Source of the DNA: Clostridiales bacterium
GTDB lineage: Bacteria; Bacillota; Clostridia; Lachnospirales; WQUN01
DNA: 59,518 nt
Assembly (NCBI GenBank): GCA_031263155.1
Contig: JAISGK010000105.1
Span: forward strand, 1-59,518
Direction: 5' to 3'
Of this stretch, positions 34,145-41,793 are shown piece after piece. A program made the position numbers and the translations under genes. Below the pieces are notes generated by a model. The model saw only the letters and a list, made by a program, of their open reading frames with translations, was not told where the DNA came from and made no database searches. The first letter of the stretch is position 1; each line of letters starts with the position of its first letter.

Positions 34145-35506
34145 ATGAAAATAAGCAACAGAATATTATGTGCTGTAGCTACAGTATTGTTGTGTGGAAT
34201 CATCACGCTAGGCTCAAACCTATTTGCCAAGTCAAGTTCTACGGCGGACGATTTAACGCTAGAAAAAACGTTAGCCATTGGCGGTAACACAGGTGGCACC
34301 CTGCATAACGACTTTGACGCCCCCAACAAAGATCTATATGTAGAAAACTGGAGCGATAGCGACTCACTCGTGCGCATCAGGCTTTCAGAATATATGGAGC
34401 TAGGTGAAGGCGCGGGCACACGCGACGATGAAGGCGCCAACCAAGCGGCTTCTATAGTTTACGGCGCGAATATAAATGACACCGGGACCTGGAGCTACCA
34501 TGTCGCCAGCGTAGACCAAAGCGTAAATTCTCCGCCAGAAAACGCATTTTCTACATATTGGAATTGGAGAATGGGTGGTCAGAAATATTATTACCCAGTT
34601 TCACCTTCCAAGCGCGGCGCTATGGTAGATGGCGCGGGCTACGTTGACAGCGAAAGTCCCGAAGGCTTGGGGGCAAGTGATGTTAATGAAGAAGGCGTAC
34701 ATACAGAACTAACACCCAACGCCCGTGTCGTTAGCATGGATGACTGGATCGGCATGAATTATCCTGTCGGCGATTACTGGGTTATCGATTCTGACGGCTG
34801 GATATATTGGGCAAATATAGTTTTTGGCGGAAAATCTACCGGCTTGTTGATCGATAAGATTGAGTTGATAGAAAACATAAATCAGCCATATTATTATGGC
34901 ATTAACATTAACGCCCAAATAGCCTCTGTTGACAATATTGAAAACAATGGCGACTACTATGTGAAATGGAAATACGAATCATATGGTGGATGGACGGAGA
35001 AAGGTAAAGACCTAATCGATATAATTTTGCGCGAATTCAGGCCTACCATAACATCTAACGTCGCGGAGCGCACGATAGCTACGCCCATACCAACAGTTAT
35101 GCCTTTGATTACGATTGCCCCAATAGCTGCTTACACTCCAGCGCCCAATACGCCCGAGCCGGTTGTGACAAACGCGCCTTTGGCTCCCTGTATAGCGCCG
35201 GAAGTACCATGCTTAATTGGCGAAACAGATTTTGTGAAAAAGGAAGTCTCCTTAAGCTGGTCTGCAATCCCCGGCGCCACTAAATACTATGTGTATGCCA
35301 CCTGGCAGGATGTAAAAACATATACCGGAGCGCCGGCTGACATTGACAAGTTCACCATTATAGGCGAAACGTCAGATTCAAATTATGAATTAATCATTAC
35401 AGAAAATATTATTGACGTATGGTCTTATCGTATTACGGCTGTTAGCGATTGTGGCGCTCAAAGTGAATTTAGCAATGTATACATATATCACCGAAGAAGA
35501 TCTTAG
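34145..35506 (+). CDS. Surface-protein paralogue D, truncated before the Ca-binding domain
   Basis: A 453-residue paralogue: signal peptide (ILCAVATVLLCGIITLGSNLFA), shared N-domain ([72 protein letters not shown]), a short Pro/Ala/Thr linker instead of a repeat stalk, and an FN3-like domain (VSLSWSAIPGATKYYVYATW..SYRITAVSDCGAQSEFSN). The frame stops at TAG (35504-35506) exactly where A and B enter their Ca-binding domain; that domain's first 20 residues are still encoded in frame just after the stop. The product may still be a working FN3 protein. ATG 34145 has AATGGAG upstream; the open frame extends back to 34004, across the promoter. Confidence 0.8.
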   Translation: MKISNRILCAVATVLLCGIITLGSNLFAKSSSTADDLTLEKTLAIGGNTGGTLHNDFDAPNKDLYVENWSDSDSLVRIRLSEYMELGEGAGTRDDEGANQAASIVYGANINDTGTWSYHVASVDQSVNSPPENAFSTYWNWRMGGQKYYYPVSPSKRGAMVDGAGYVDSESPEGLGASDVNEEGVHTELTPNARVVSMDDWIGMNYPVGDYWVIDSDGWIYWANIVFGGKSTGLLIDKIELIENINQPYYYGININAQIASVDNIENNGDYYVKWKYESYGGWTEKGKDLIDIILREFRPTITSNVAERTIATPIPTVMPLITIAPIAAYTPAPNTPEPVVTNAPLAPCIAPEVPCLIGETDFVKKEVSLSWSAIPGATKYYVYATWQDVKTYTGAPADIDKFTIIGETSDSNYELIITENIIDVWSYRITAVSDCGAQSEFSNVYIYHRRRS

Positions 35507-35638
35507 TCGCCCATCATTTTGGATATAAACGGCGACGGGGTACAAGCTACATCTATTGCCGAAGGCACCTGGCGCTGGGATAACACTTTCTTCAAGTTGG
35601 TGCGGATACAATTAGGGGCGAGATGCGTTCGCCCCTGA
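35507..35638 (+). pseudogene. Remnant of Ca-binding C-terminal domain of paralogue D
   Basis: In frame with paralogue D and directly after its TAG, the sequence encodes SPIILDINGDGVQATSIAEG, matching the start of the C-terminal domain in A and B (SPIILDINGDGAKATSIAEG). After about 20 codons the homology stops abruptly and unrelated sequence runs to a TGA at 35636, next to a hairpin like the one ending paralogue B. This indicates a nonsense change plus deletion of about 130 codons. Confidence 0.85.
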
Positions 35639-35738
35639 TTCGCGCATTCCGGCGAGTCTGTGCTTGCCATAAGTAACTACCGCATTAATGGCGACGCATG
35701 CAATATCACATGCGCCTTTTTCTGCTAATCTTTGTGGT

Positions 35739-35767
35739 TTGACAGAAAGTATCTGCGCTGATATGAT
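35739..35767 (+). promoter_or_regulatory. Promoter of surface-protein paralogue E
   Basis: TTGACA (35739-35744), 17-base spacer, TATGAT (35762-35767), very similar to the promoter of paralogue D. Transcription would begin near 35774. Confidence 0.7.
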
Positions 35768-35815
35768 AAAGTTGTGCGAATTCCGCGATTTCGCTCAATT
35801 CTTAACAGCATATAT

Positions 35816-37480
35816 TTGACAATCGGGAGGTGTGTCACAATAGCGTACAGAAGCTACCCATACAGCGCAACCATACCCGAACAGCCCGTTGGCGGACATC
35901 AGCCTGAGCCGGGTGACTATAACATAACGACGCGCGTAGGCTATACCGGCAACGATGATATTGCGCCCCGGCGACAGGCTGAACCCAGACCCGCATATAC
36001 GAGCGGTAGTGCCATCAAGGTAAGGCGGAAACGTAAATTGCGCCCAGCTGTAGTTTTCGTGTTAGGTTTATTGGGAATTTTGGTGATCTACGCCATAATC
36101 AATCTTCTTGTTGGCGGCAAAAAGATCAAATCAGAGTTGGGAGAAATAATTGAGCTAACCAATAGCAACCCTTTGTATAGTGAGCCTGTCTATATAACAA
36201 ATGATGGGGATACACCCATTTTGGCGCGCATTAAATTCAGGGAATACATGGAGCTTGACGGCAAAACCTTTGTTGATGGATCCAAGAAGAAAGACGTATC
36301 GACCTGGCTTACGCACCATACCTCTGACGGCGACGAGTTTCATGACCTCGTGCTATGGTCTCAAGACGCTCAGGTGGGCGATTTGCCCATCGCCACGATA
36401 TATCACATGGACGAGTGGATATCCAATGGAGTGCCCATAGGCGATTTTTGGGTGTTTGACGACAATGGTTGGGCTTACTGGGCACGACGCGTTATGCCGG
36501 GTGACTCCACAGGCGCTTTGCTGGAAAGCGTGCAGGTTGTTACCGATGCGGATTTTTACTACACCCTGTTGATAGAAAAACAAACGTTTAGCGCCGAAGG
36601 TGAATACGAACAGTTTGGATTGACAAAGAACGGCGGCTGGACAGCTGATGCGCAAAACTTGTGTAACTATGTGGCGGCAAGCTCCGAAGAAGACGCATAT
36701 ATTGGCGCGGAAGATGAGGAGATGGATCATTTTGATATTTTGGACGGCAGCGGGATAACTATTATAGAAGTACCCACACCGACCCCAACAGACGAAAATG
36801 GTTCTGGCGAACACGATGAAGAAAACGGCGCGTCAATGTTTCAAGCAATCAATACACCACCTGTTCCCACACCCCGGTATGATGCGCCAACGCCGACTAG
36901 CGCTGCGGTAGAGAACACGCCGACTCCGACCTTCACACTGATACCAACCAGCACCTTCACACTTATACCGACCAGCACGTTTACTCCCACACTAACACCG
37001 ACCGACACGCCGAGGCCAACCAGGACGCCTCGACCGACATATACCTTCACCCCGGCTCCGGAACAACCGCTAACATCTACAGAAGATATTCAGAATACAT
37101 TTACGCCAACGACAACTCCCACGAATACGCCAAGGCCGGCAAGCAGTACCGCGCGGCCAACTGCCACACAAGCAAGTTATGCCCGGCCGACGAACGTTTT
37201 TGTATCGAATATAAACAGCACTATGTCATATGTCTTTTGGACACCAACAGATGGCGCGTTATATTATTTGGTGGAGATAAGCACTAATGGAGGGTCCATA
37301 TATAAAACTGCGGATATAATTAAGTTCGCTGACGGCGCATCGTATCTAGCGCTTGACACGAGCGACGGCCAGCTTATCGCGTCCATAAATACCATAAAAG
37401 ACGTAGAATATTATGTGCGTATCTTAGCAGTGTATAGCGCTGGATCTGCTTACAGCTCCCCAGTTACTTTTAGGTATTGA
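35816..37480 (+). CDS. Membrane-anchored paralogue E: TM, N-domain, stalk, FN3
   Basis: About 554 residues. Unlike A-D it has no signal peptide: some 90 polar residues precede a basic RRKRKLRP and a single membrane segment (AVVFVLGLLGILVIYAIINLLVGG), so it is a type II membrane protein with the rest outside. Outside are the shared N-domain (NSNPLYSEPVYITNDGDTPILARIKFREYMELD; WVFDDNGWAYWARRVMPGDSTGALLE), a Thr/Pro stalk (TPTPTFTLIPTSTFT) and an FN3-like domain. It has no Ca-binding module. The start is unclear: the GTG at 35774 is at the predicted transcription start, TTG 35816 has no ribosome site, and the only good site (GGGAGG, 35825-35830) points to ATA at 35840. Confidence 0.72.
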   Translation: MTIGRCVTIAYRSYPYSATIPEQPVGGHQPEPGDYNITTRVGYTGNDDIAPRRQAEPRPAYTSGSAIKVRRKRKLRPAVVFVLGLLGILVIYAIINLLVGGKKIKSELGEIIELTNSNPLYSEPVYITNDGDTPILARIKFREYMELDGKTFVDGSKKKDVSTWLTHHTSDGDEFHDLVLWSQDAQVGDLPIATIYHMDEWISNGVPIGDFWVFDDNGWAYWARRVMPGDSTGALLESVQVVTDADFYYTLLIEKQTFSAEGEYEQFGLTKNGGWTADAQNLCNYVAASSEEDAYIGAEDEEMDHFDILDGSGITIIEVPTPTPTDENGSGEHDEENGASMFQAINTPPVPTPRYDAPTPTSAAVENTPTPTFTLIPTSTFTLIPTSTFTPTLTPTDTPRPTRTPRPTYTFTPAPEQPLTSTEDIQNTFTPTTTPTNTPRPASSTARPTATQASYARPTNVFVSNINSTMSYVFWTPTDGALYYLVEISTNGGSIYKTADIIKFADGASYLALDTSDGQLIASINTIKDVEYYVRILAVYSAGSAYSSPVTFRY

Positions 37481-37542
37481 AAAAAATGTCGTATTTGACA
37501 TTATAACTCGTGACAGATTCAGGGATACAGATAATCGTGATA

Positions 37543-37585
37543 AAAGGCAGGCTCTTATTGGATAAAACCAATGAGACCTTGCCTT
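37543..37585 (-). terminator. Terminator of the DEAD-box helicase gene
   Basis: On the minus strand a long stem of GGCAAGGTCTCATTGG with CCAATAAGAGCCTGCC (few mismatches), loop TTTTAT, then TTTTATC. It lies 6 bases beyond the helicase stop and between convergent genes. Confidence 0.75.
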
Positions 37586-37590
37586 GTCAT

Positions 37591-39213
37591 TTATGCGCCC
37601 TTCCTCTGTTTGGCGCGTTCGATGTTTATCTTTTTTCCCTTGATTTTCTTGTTCTTCATCAGCGTGATAATCTCTTTGGCAAAGCCTTTGGGCACATCTA
37701 CAAAGGTAAATTCGTCAAAAATGTCTATTTGACCGATAATACGCCCTGGCACACCCGTTTCATTCGCTATTGCCCCTACGATGTCGTTTGGGTTTACTTT
37801 ATCCTTCTTGCCCACTGTGAGGAACAGCCGTACAACGTCCTTGCTCTCTTCGCTGTAAATCTTGTGAACCTTGAATCGAGGCTCGTACAGCGGTTCAGAC
37901 TCCAGATCGATCTCTTCGCTGTCGGCGTCATAAAGATTATTCTTCATCAACGCCGCAGCAATGTCCAACACAGAATAATCTTCGCCAATCATCCCCTCCA
38001 CTATGTTGATATACTTTGTCAAGTGCCCATCATCCACTAAATCTTTTATCTTATCCACAAACGCGCGTATCTTTGTTTCTTCTAGATCACCGAGGCTGGG
38101 CAGTTTTTTGCGTTCTATTTTTGCCTTGGTTAAACGCATAATGTCACGCAGTTTGTAAATTTCCTTACCAACCACAAACGAATAGGCTTTGCCGCTTTTG
38201 CCGGCGCGGCCTGTGCGCCCTATCCGATGTATATAGTATTCTTCATCTTGCGGGATGTCGTAATTAAAAACGATGTCTATGTCGTCAACATCCAGCCCGC
38301 GCGCGGCCACATCTGTGGCGACCAGAATCTCCAACGTGCGGTTGCGGAATTTTTTCATTACGAGGTCACGTTGAGGTTGTTTTAGATCACCGTGAAGCCC
38401 TTCTGCAAAATACCCTCTGCCCTGCAATTGCTCAACCAGCTCGTCAACCAATTTTTTTGTATTGCAAAACACCAGCGCAAGCCCAGGGTTCTCTATATCT
38501 ATTAACCTGCACAGAGCGTCCAGTTTAACCTTCTCTTTTACATCAAAGTATACTTGATCGATGGAGGGTACAGTCAATTCTTTGTGTATTACCGTAACAT
38601 ACTCCGGTTCATGTTGATACCTTTTGGTTAGATCTAAAATTTCTCCGGGCATTGTTGCGCTAAATAACATTGTTTGCCGCTCGGCGGAAATTCTGCTCAG
38701 TATAGTCTCAATATCATCCCTAAAGCCCATGTCCAGCATCTCATCCGCTTCGTCCAGAACGACAAAGCGAACGGTTTCCATTTTAAGGGTGCGACGCGAC
38801 ATGTGATCCATCACGCGCCCAGGCGTGCCGATTATCACCTGGCAACCTTTTTTTAACGCTTGTATTTGTCTGTCTATCGGTTGGCCGCCGTAAATGGGCA
38901 GCACCTTTATGTTGTCTCTATATTTCAGCAGTTTGCGAAATTCTTCGCTGGTTTGTATCGCAAGCTCTCTGGTGGGGCATAAAATGACCGCCTGTAAATG
39001 TTTGTCAGCCGGCGCTATTTTTTCTAGCAACGGGATACCAAACGCCGCAGTTTTGCCTGTGCCGGTCTGGCTTTGGCCTATTACGTCCCTGCCAGACATT
39101 ATAAGTGAAATGCACTGCGATTGAATGGGGGTCGCCTCTTCAAATCCCATGTCACTTACAGCTTTTAGGGCTTCGCGACTAAGCCCCATATTCTCGAATA
39201 GTTTTGGTGTCAT
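37591..39213 (-). CDS. DEAD-box ATP-dependent RNA helicase with DbpA-type RNA-binding domain
   Basis: A 541-residue RNA helicase. Motifs in order: the Q motif (FENMGLSREALKAVSDMGFEEATPIQSQ), SQTGTGKTAAFG (motif I), PTRELAIQ (Ia), TPGRVMDH (Ib), VLDEADEMLDMG (II), FSATMP (III), then in the second RecA domain LVFCNTK, ATDVAARGLDV (V) and HRIGRTGRAG (VI). The C-terminal region (RLFLTVGKKDKVNPNDIVGAIANETGVPGRIIGQIDIFDEFTFVDVP) is the DbpA/CsdA-type RNA-binding domain, followed by a basic tail. These proteins remodel rRNA and mRNA in ribosome assembly or cold adaptation (CshA/DeaD group). ATG 39213 with AAAGGAT upstream. Confidence 0.93.
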   Translation of the reverse strand: MTPKLFENMGLSREALKAVSDMGFEEATPIQSQCISLIMSGRDVIGQSQTGTGKTAAFGIPLLEKIAPADKHLQAVILCPTRELAIQTSEEFRKLLKYRDNIKVLPIYGGQPIDRQIQALKKGCQVIIGTPGRVMDHMSRRTLKMETVRFVVLDEADEMLDMGFRDDIETILSRISAERQTMLFSATMPGEILDLTKRYQHEPEYVTVIHKELTVPSIDQVYFDVKEKVKLDALCRLIDIENPGLALVFCNTKKLVDELVEQLQGRGYFAEGLHGDLKQPQRDLVMKKFRNRTLEILVATDVAARGLDVDDIDIVFNYDIPQDEEYYIHRIGRTGRAGKSGKAYSFVVGKEIYKLRDIMRLTKAKIERKKLPSLGDLEETKIRAFVDKIKDLVDDGHLTKYINIVEGMIGEDYSVLDIAAALMKNNLYDADSEEIDLESEPLYEPRFKVHKIYSEESKDVVRLFLTVGKKDKVNPNDIVGAIANETGVPGRIIGQIDIFDEFTFVDVPKGFAKEIITLMKNKKIKGKKINIERAKQRKGA

Positions 39214-39329
39214 AAAAATCCTTTCATAATGGAAATGTCTCCGCTCATACCTTTTAGTACACGACACGTTTGCTCTCCGCGTTTGTATGTTATATAATGA
39301 ACCCTAAAGGGAAAGGGAAGGGAATAAGG

Positions 39330-40118
39330 ATGAACGAGTTGCAAGCGGTAATGCTGGGTATTGTGCAAGGCTTTGCGGAATTTTTACCGATTTCTAGCTC
39401 TGGCCATCTTGTGCTGGCGCAACGTCTTCTTGGTTTTAACGAACCTATTCTTACTTTTGATATTGTGCTGCACCTGGGCTCTCTTGTTGCGGTATTTATA
39501 GTATTTTGGTCAGACATATGGGCACTGCTTAAGCATCCTGCTCAAAAGCGGGTGGCATTGCTCATTCTGGCGACCCTTCCCGCCGTGGTGGTTGCTCTAT
39601 TGTTTGGCGATGTGATCAAACTGCTGTTTGGCGGCGGGGTATTTCTTGGCGTCGGTTTTATCATTACCGGGATTTTCCTTATCTATTCCGACCGAGCCAA
39701 AAACAGAGAGAAAACCGACGACGACATGGGCATCATTGACGCTTTGGTTATAGGGTGTATGCAAGCTGTAGGCGTCGCTCCCGGTGTGTCGCGATCGGGC
39801 AGCACAATAACCGGCGCGCTGGCGCGTGGACTTAACCGTGATACCGCAGCCAGATTTTCTTTTTTACTTTCTATACCAACCATCTTGGGCGCGGCTGTGT
39901 TTACCTTTAAAGAGGCGGCGGACACGGGCATTATATGGGACGAAATATTCACATTGCCCATGGCGTTTGGGTTTGCCGCAGCCGCGTTGTCCGGCTATCT
40001 TTCCATAAGGTTTATGCTGGCGCTAATCAAAAAATGTAAACTGCGATACTTCGCTATCTATGTGTTTGCCATCGCCGGGTTTGTGTTTTTTAACGAGCTG
40101 ACCCACATGTTTTACTAG
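39330..40118 (+). CDS. uppP: Undecaprenyl-diphosphatase
   Basis: A 262-residue integral membrane phosphatase that dephosphorylates undecaprenyl diphosphate, recycling the lipid carrier for peptidoglycan and giving bacitracin resistance. Both signature motifs are present: EFLPISSSGHLVLAQRLLG near residue 20 and PGVSRSGSTITGALARGL near 160, with about eight membrane helices. ATG 39330 is preceded by a purine-rich AAGGGAATAAGG; the open frame extends back to 39270 but has no ribosome site there. Confidence 0.94.
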   Translation: MNELQAVMLGIVQGFAEFLPISSSGHLVLAQRLLGFNEPILTFDIVLHLGSLVAVFIVFWSDIWALLKHPAQKRVALLILATLPAVVVALLFGDVIKLLFGGGVFLGVGFIITGIFLIYSDRAKNREKTDDDMGIIDALVIGCMQAVGVAPGVSRSGSTITGALARGLNRDTAARFSFLLSIPTILGAAVFTFKEAADTGIIWDEIFTLPMAFGFAAAALSGYLSIRFMLALIKKCKLRYFAIYVFAIAGFVFFNELTHMFY

Positions 40119-40228
40119 TCGCGGTTTGGTATATTCGCCCCACCAATGGCAATGCACAGTGACAAGCGTTAACGCATACTATAAAAAAACATATAGACCT
40201 ACTTCTATCCAAACGCGGGGTGGTAATA

Positions 40229-40315
40229 ATGAAAATTTACGCTATAAAACTACCCGGATTTTTGGCGCGCTTTGTAAAAAAGTTTACGCGTCAATCTGTA
40301 AAAACAGATAAATAG
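40229..40315 (+). CDS. spoVM: Stage V sporulation protein M (SpoVM)
   Basis: A 28-residue peptide, MKIYAIKLPGFLARFVKKFT... with a KTDK end, following GGTGG. It aligns with Bacillus SpoVM (MKFYTIKLPKFLGGIVRAML...): Lys-Leu-Pro at positions 7-9, the Phe-Leu pair and the basic amphipathic helix are all kept. SpoVM is a curvature-sensing peptide that marks the forespore surface and recruits SpoIVA to start the spore coat. In Bacillus it is encoded beside rpmB, as here (rpmB is convergent at 40373). A CATACTAT sequence at 40175-40182 resembles a sigma-E -10 element, though no matching -35 was found. It implies a spore-forming host. Confidence 0.88.
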   Translation: MKIYAIKLPGFLARFVKKFTRQSVKTDK

Positions 40316-40326
40316 CCAACCGCAAC

Positions 40327-40354
40327 AAGAACCATGCCAAAAGCATGGTTCTTT
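40327..40354. terminator. Bidirectional terminator between spoVM and rpmB
   Basis: Stem AAGAACCATGC (40327-40337) with GCATGGTTCTT (40343-40353) and a short AT-rich loop; A and T runs flank both sides. It serves the convergent spoVM and rpmB genes. Confidence 0.85.
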
Positions 40355-40372
40355 TGCTGTGATATCTAGTTT

Positions 40373-40573
40373 TTATACAGCTCGAGTAACTTTATTGGCG
40401 CGAAGACAGCGGGTACATATATGAATGGTCTTGACCGTACCGCCCTCTACGATTTGGATTTTCTTAATATTGGGCTTCCACCAGCGGTTGGCGCGGCGAG
40501 AAACCTGACTGCGGGTGATGCTTATCCGATGCCCCGTGCGCACAGATTTTCCGCAAATATCGCATTTTGCCAT
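40373..40573 (-). CDS. rpmB: 50S ribosomal protein L28
   Basis: A 66-residue ribosomal protein. The opening MAKCDICGKSVRTGHRISITRSQVSRRANRWWKPNI and the C-terminal ICTRCLRANKVTRAV are the L28 signature, and the paired CxxC motifs (Cys4/Cys7 and a later CTRC) show the zinc-binding form. ATG 40573 is preceded by AAAGGAGG. It is transcribed alone and faces spoVM. Confidence 0.96.
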   Translation of the reverse strand: MAKCDICGKSVRTGHRISITRSQVSRRANRWWKPNIKKIQIVEGGTVKTIHICTRCLRANKVTRAV

Positions 40574-40681
40574 AACAGTTCGCCTCCTTTATCGCAACGG
40601 GCTACAGTATAACATGCCGACAATGTACGCGCAAGGGGCAAATAATAAATGCGTAAAACCCGTGTAAAACCACACAATCGC

Positions 40682-41713
40682 TTATATCGTCGCGCGGCCT
40701 CGCGATAGACGCCCCGCGCCGCGCGCGAGACGAATGTCAGGGTTTGCATATCTTGCTTTCCAGTCTTCAAAACTCCACTCGCGCAAAAAATTCTTTGCGG
40801 CATTATATCCGTTATTAAACAGTTCTTCCATTTCCGCCTCGTCAATGCCAAAATCCACTGCGGCAATCTCGTGAGGCTTGTCACCACGGTGGACAATCGT
40901 TGATATGCCGATTGTGCGTTCCAGGTCGCCTCGGTTGAGGCTTTCGTAAAATTTGTCATGAGCGTCCAAACTCGTGCGCAGCAGCGCTTGGGCGTAGTCT
41001 CTACTATTGTTTATGCTGTAATAATCGCCGCAATATACCGTATCGCAGTTACTGGACAAAAATTTGAAACCAAAAGTAGGCATAATGGAGCGCCTGGTAT
41101 CCAGCAACCACATGGGGTAATTACTAAGCAGCCCGCCGTCAACGATAACGTGATTTTTTCCGTCGACATCGACAAGGTTGTACGGTTCGAAGTACAGAGG
41201 TATGCTTATGCTCATTCTCACAGCCTTAGACAGTGAAAAATTGTCGGGTACAATGCCAAAATTTCTCAAATCTCGCGGTAGCACCAACATGCGCGAATTG
41301 GACAGGTCAGATGCCACAGCCTGAAAACGATAGGGACTGCGCCGCGTTTTGCTTTTGTCCTTTATGTGAACGAAACGGGAGATGTTTTTTTTGGCGAGTA
41401 AATCGTCAAGCCAGCTTTCAAGATAATCAGGGCTGTAAATTCCGTTTGTGCTCAACAACTTCAAGGCTTTACCAACAAAGCCTAAGCGCGTGAGCGTAGT
41501 ATGCCCCCGTAGCCTCTTGAAATCAAGTTTCATCATTTTGCTCTTTATTTCTTTACCGGAAAATCCGGCGGATATGAGACATGCTACTATAGAACCCGCC
41601 GATGTGCCCGCTACGTCTTCAAATATATAACCCGCGTCTTCCATGGCGCATACCGCTCCTACCAAGCCTATGCCCTTTACTCCCCCGCCTTCGAATACCC
41701 CGTTGCAAAGCAT
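40682..41713 (-). CDS. Patatin-like phospholipase
   Basis: A 343-residue serine lipid hydrolase. The oxyanion loop GVFEGGGVKGIGLVGA near residues 5-20, the nucleophile elbow GTSAGS (Ser near 39) and the catalytic Asp in VIVDGGLLSNYPMWLL near 192 make up the patatin catalytic dyad. There is no signal peptide, so it acts in the cytoplasm or at the inner membrane face. Such enzymes cleave acyl chains from phospholipids; the substrate is undefined. AAAGGGGGGAA precedes the ATG. The C-terminus is very basic (RLARGAGRLSRGRATI). Confidence 0.9.
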   Translation of the reverse strand: MLCNGVFEGGGVKGIGLVGAVCAMEDAGYIFEDVAGTSAGSIVACLISAGFSGKEIKSKMMKLDFKRLRGHTTLTRLGFVGKALKLLSTNGIYSPDYLESWLDDLLAKKNISRFVHIKDKSKTRRSPYRFQAVASDLSNSRMLVLPRDLRNFGIVPDNFSLSKAVRMSISIPLYFEPYNLVDVDGKNHVIVDGGLLSNYPMWLLDTRRSIMPTFGFKFLSSNCDTVYCGDYYSINNSRDYAQALLRTSLDAHDKFYESLNRGDLERTIGISTIVHRGDKPHEIAAVDFGIDEAEMEELFNNGYNAAKNFLREWSFEDWKARYANPDIRLARGAGRLSRGRATI

Positions 41714-41793
41714 AGTATTCCCCCCTTTCTACATGATATTGCAGATAGGGGGGAATTGGTGTTTTGTCTAATCTTTTGGTTAAGCGACGACAA

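Noticed and set aside
35504-35506. Programmed TAG read-through in paralogue D
   Set aside because: Read-through would add only 43 residues, of which about 20 are homologous to the lost domain; the rest of the domain is deleted, so nothing useful would be made.
27973-37480. Cellulosome dockerins on paralogues A and B
   Set aside because: The C-terminal Ca-binding loops are spread over about 120 residues with long spacers and lack the paired 22-residue dockerin repeats; no cohesin is visible. RTX/EF-hand-like is the safer description.
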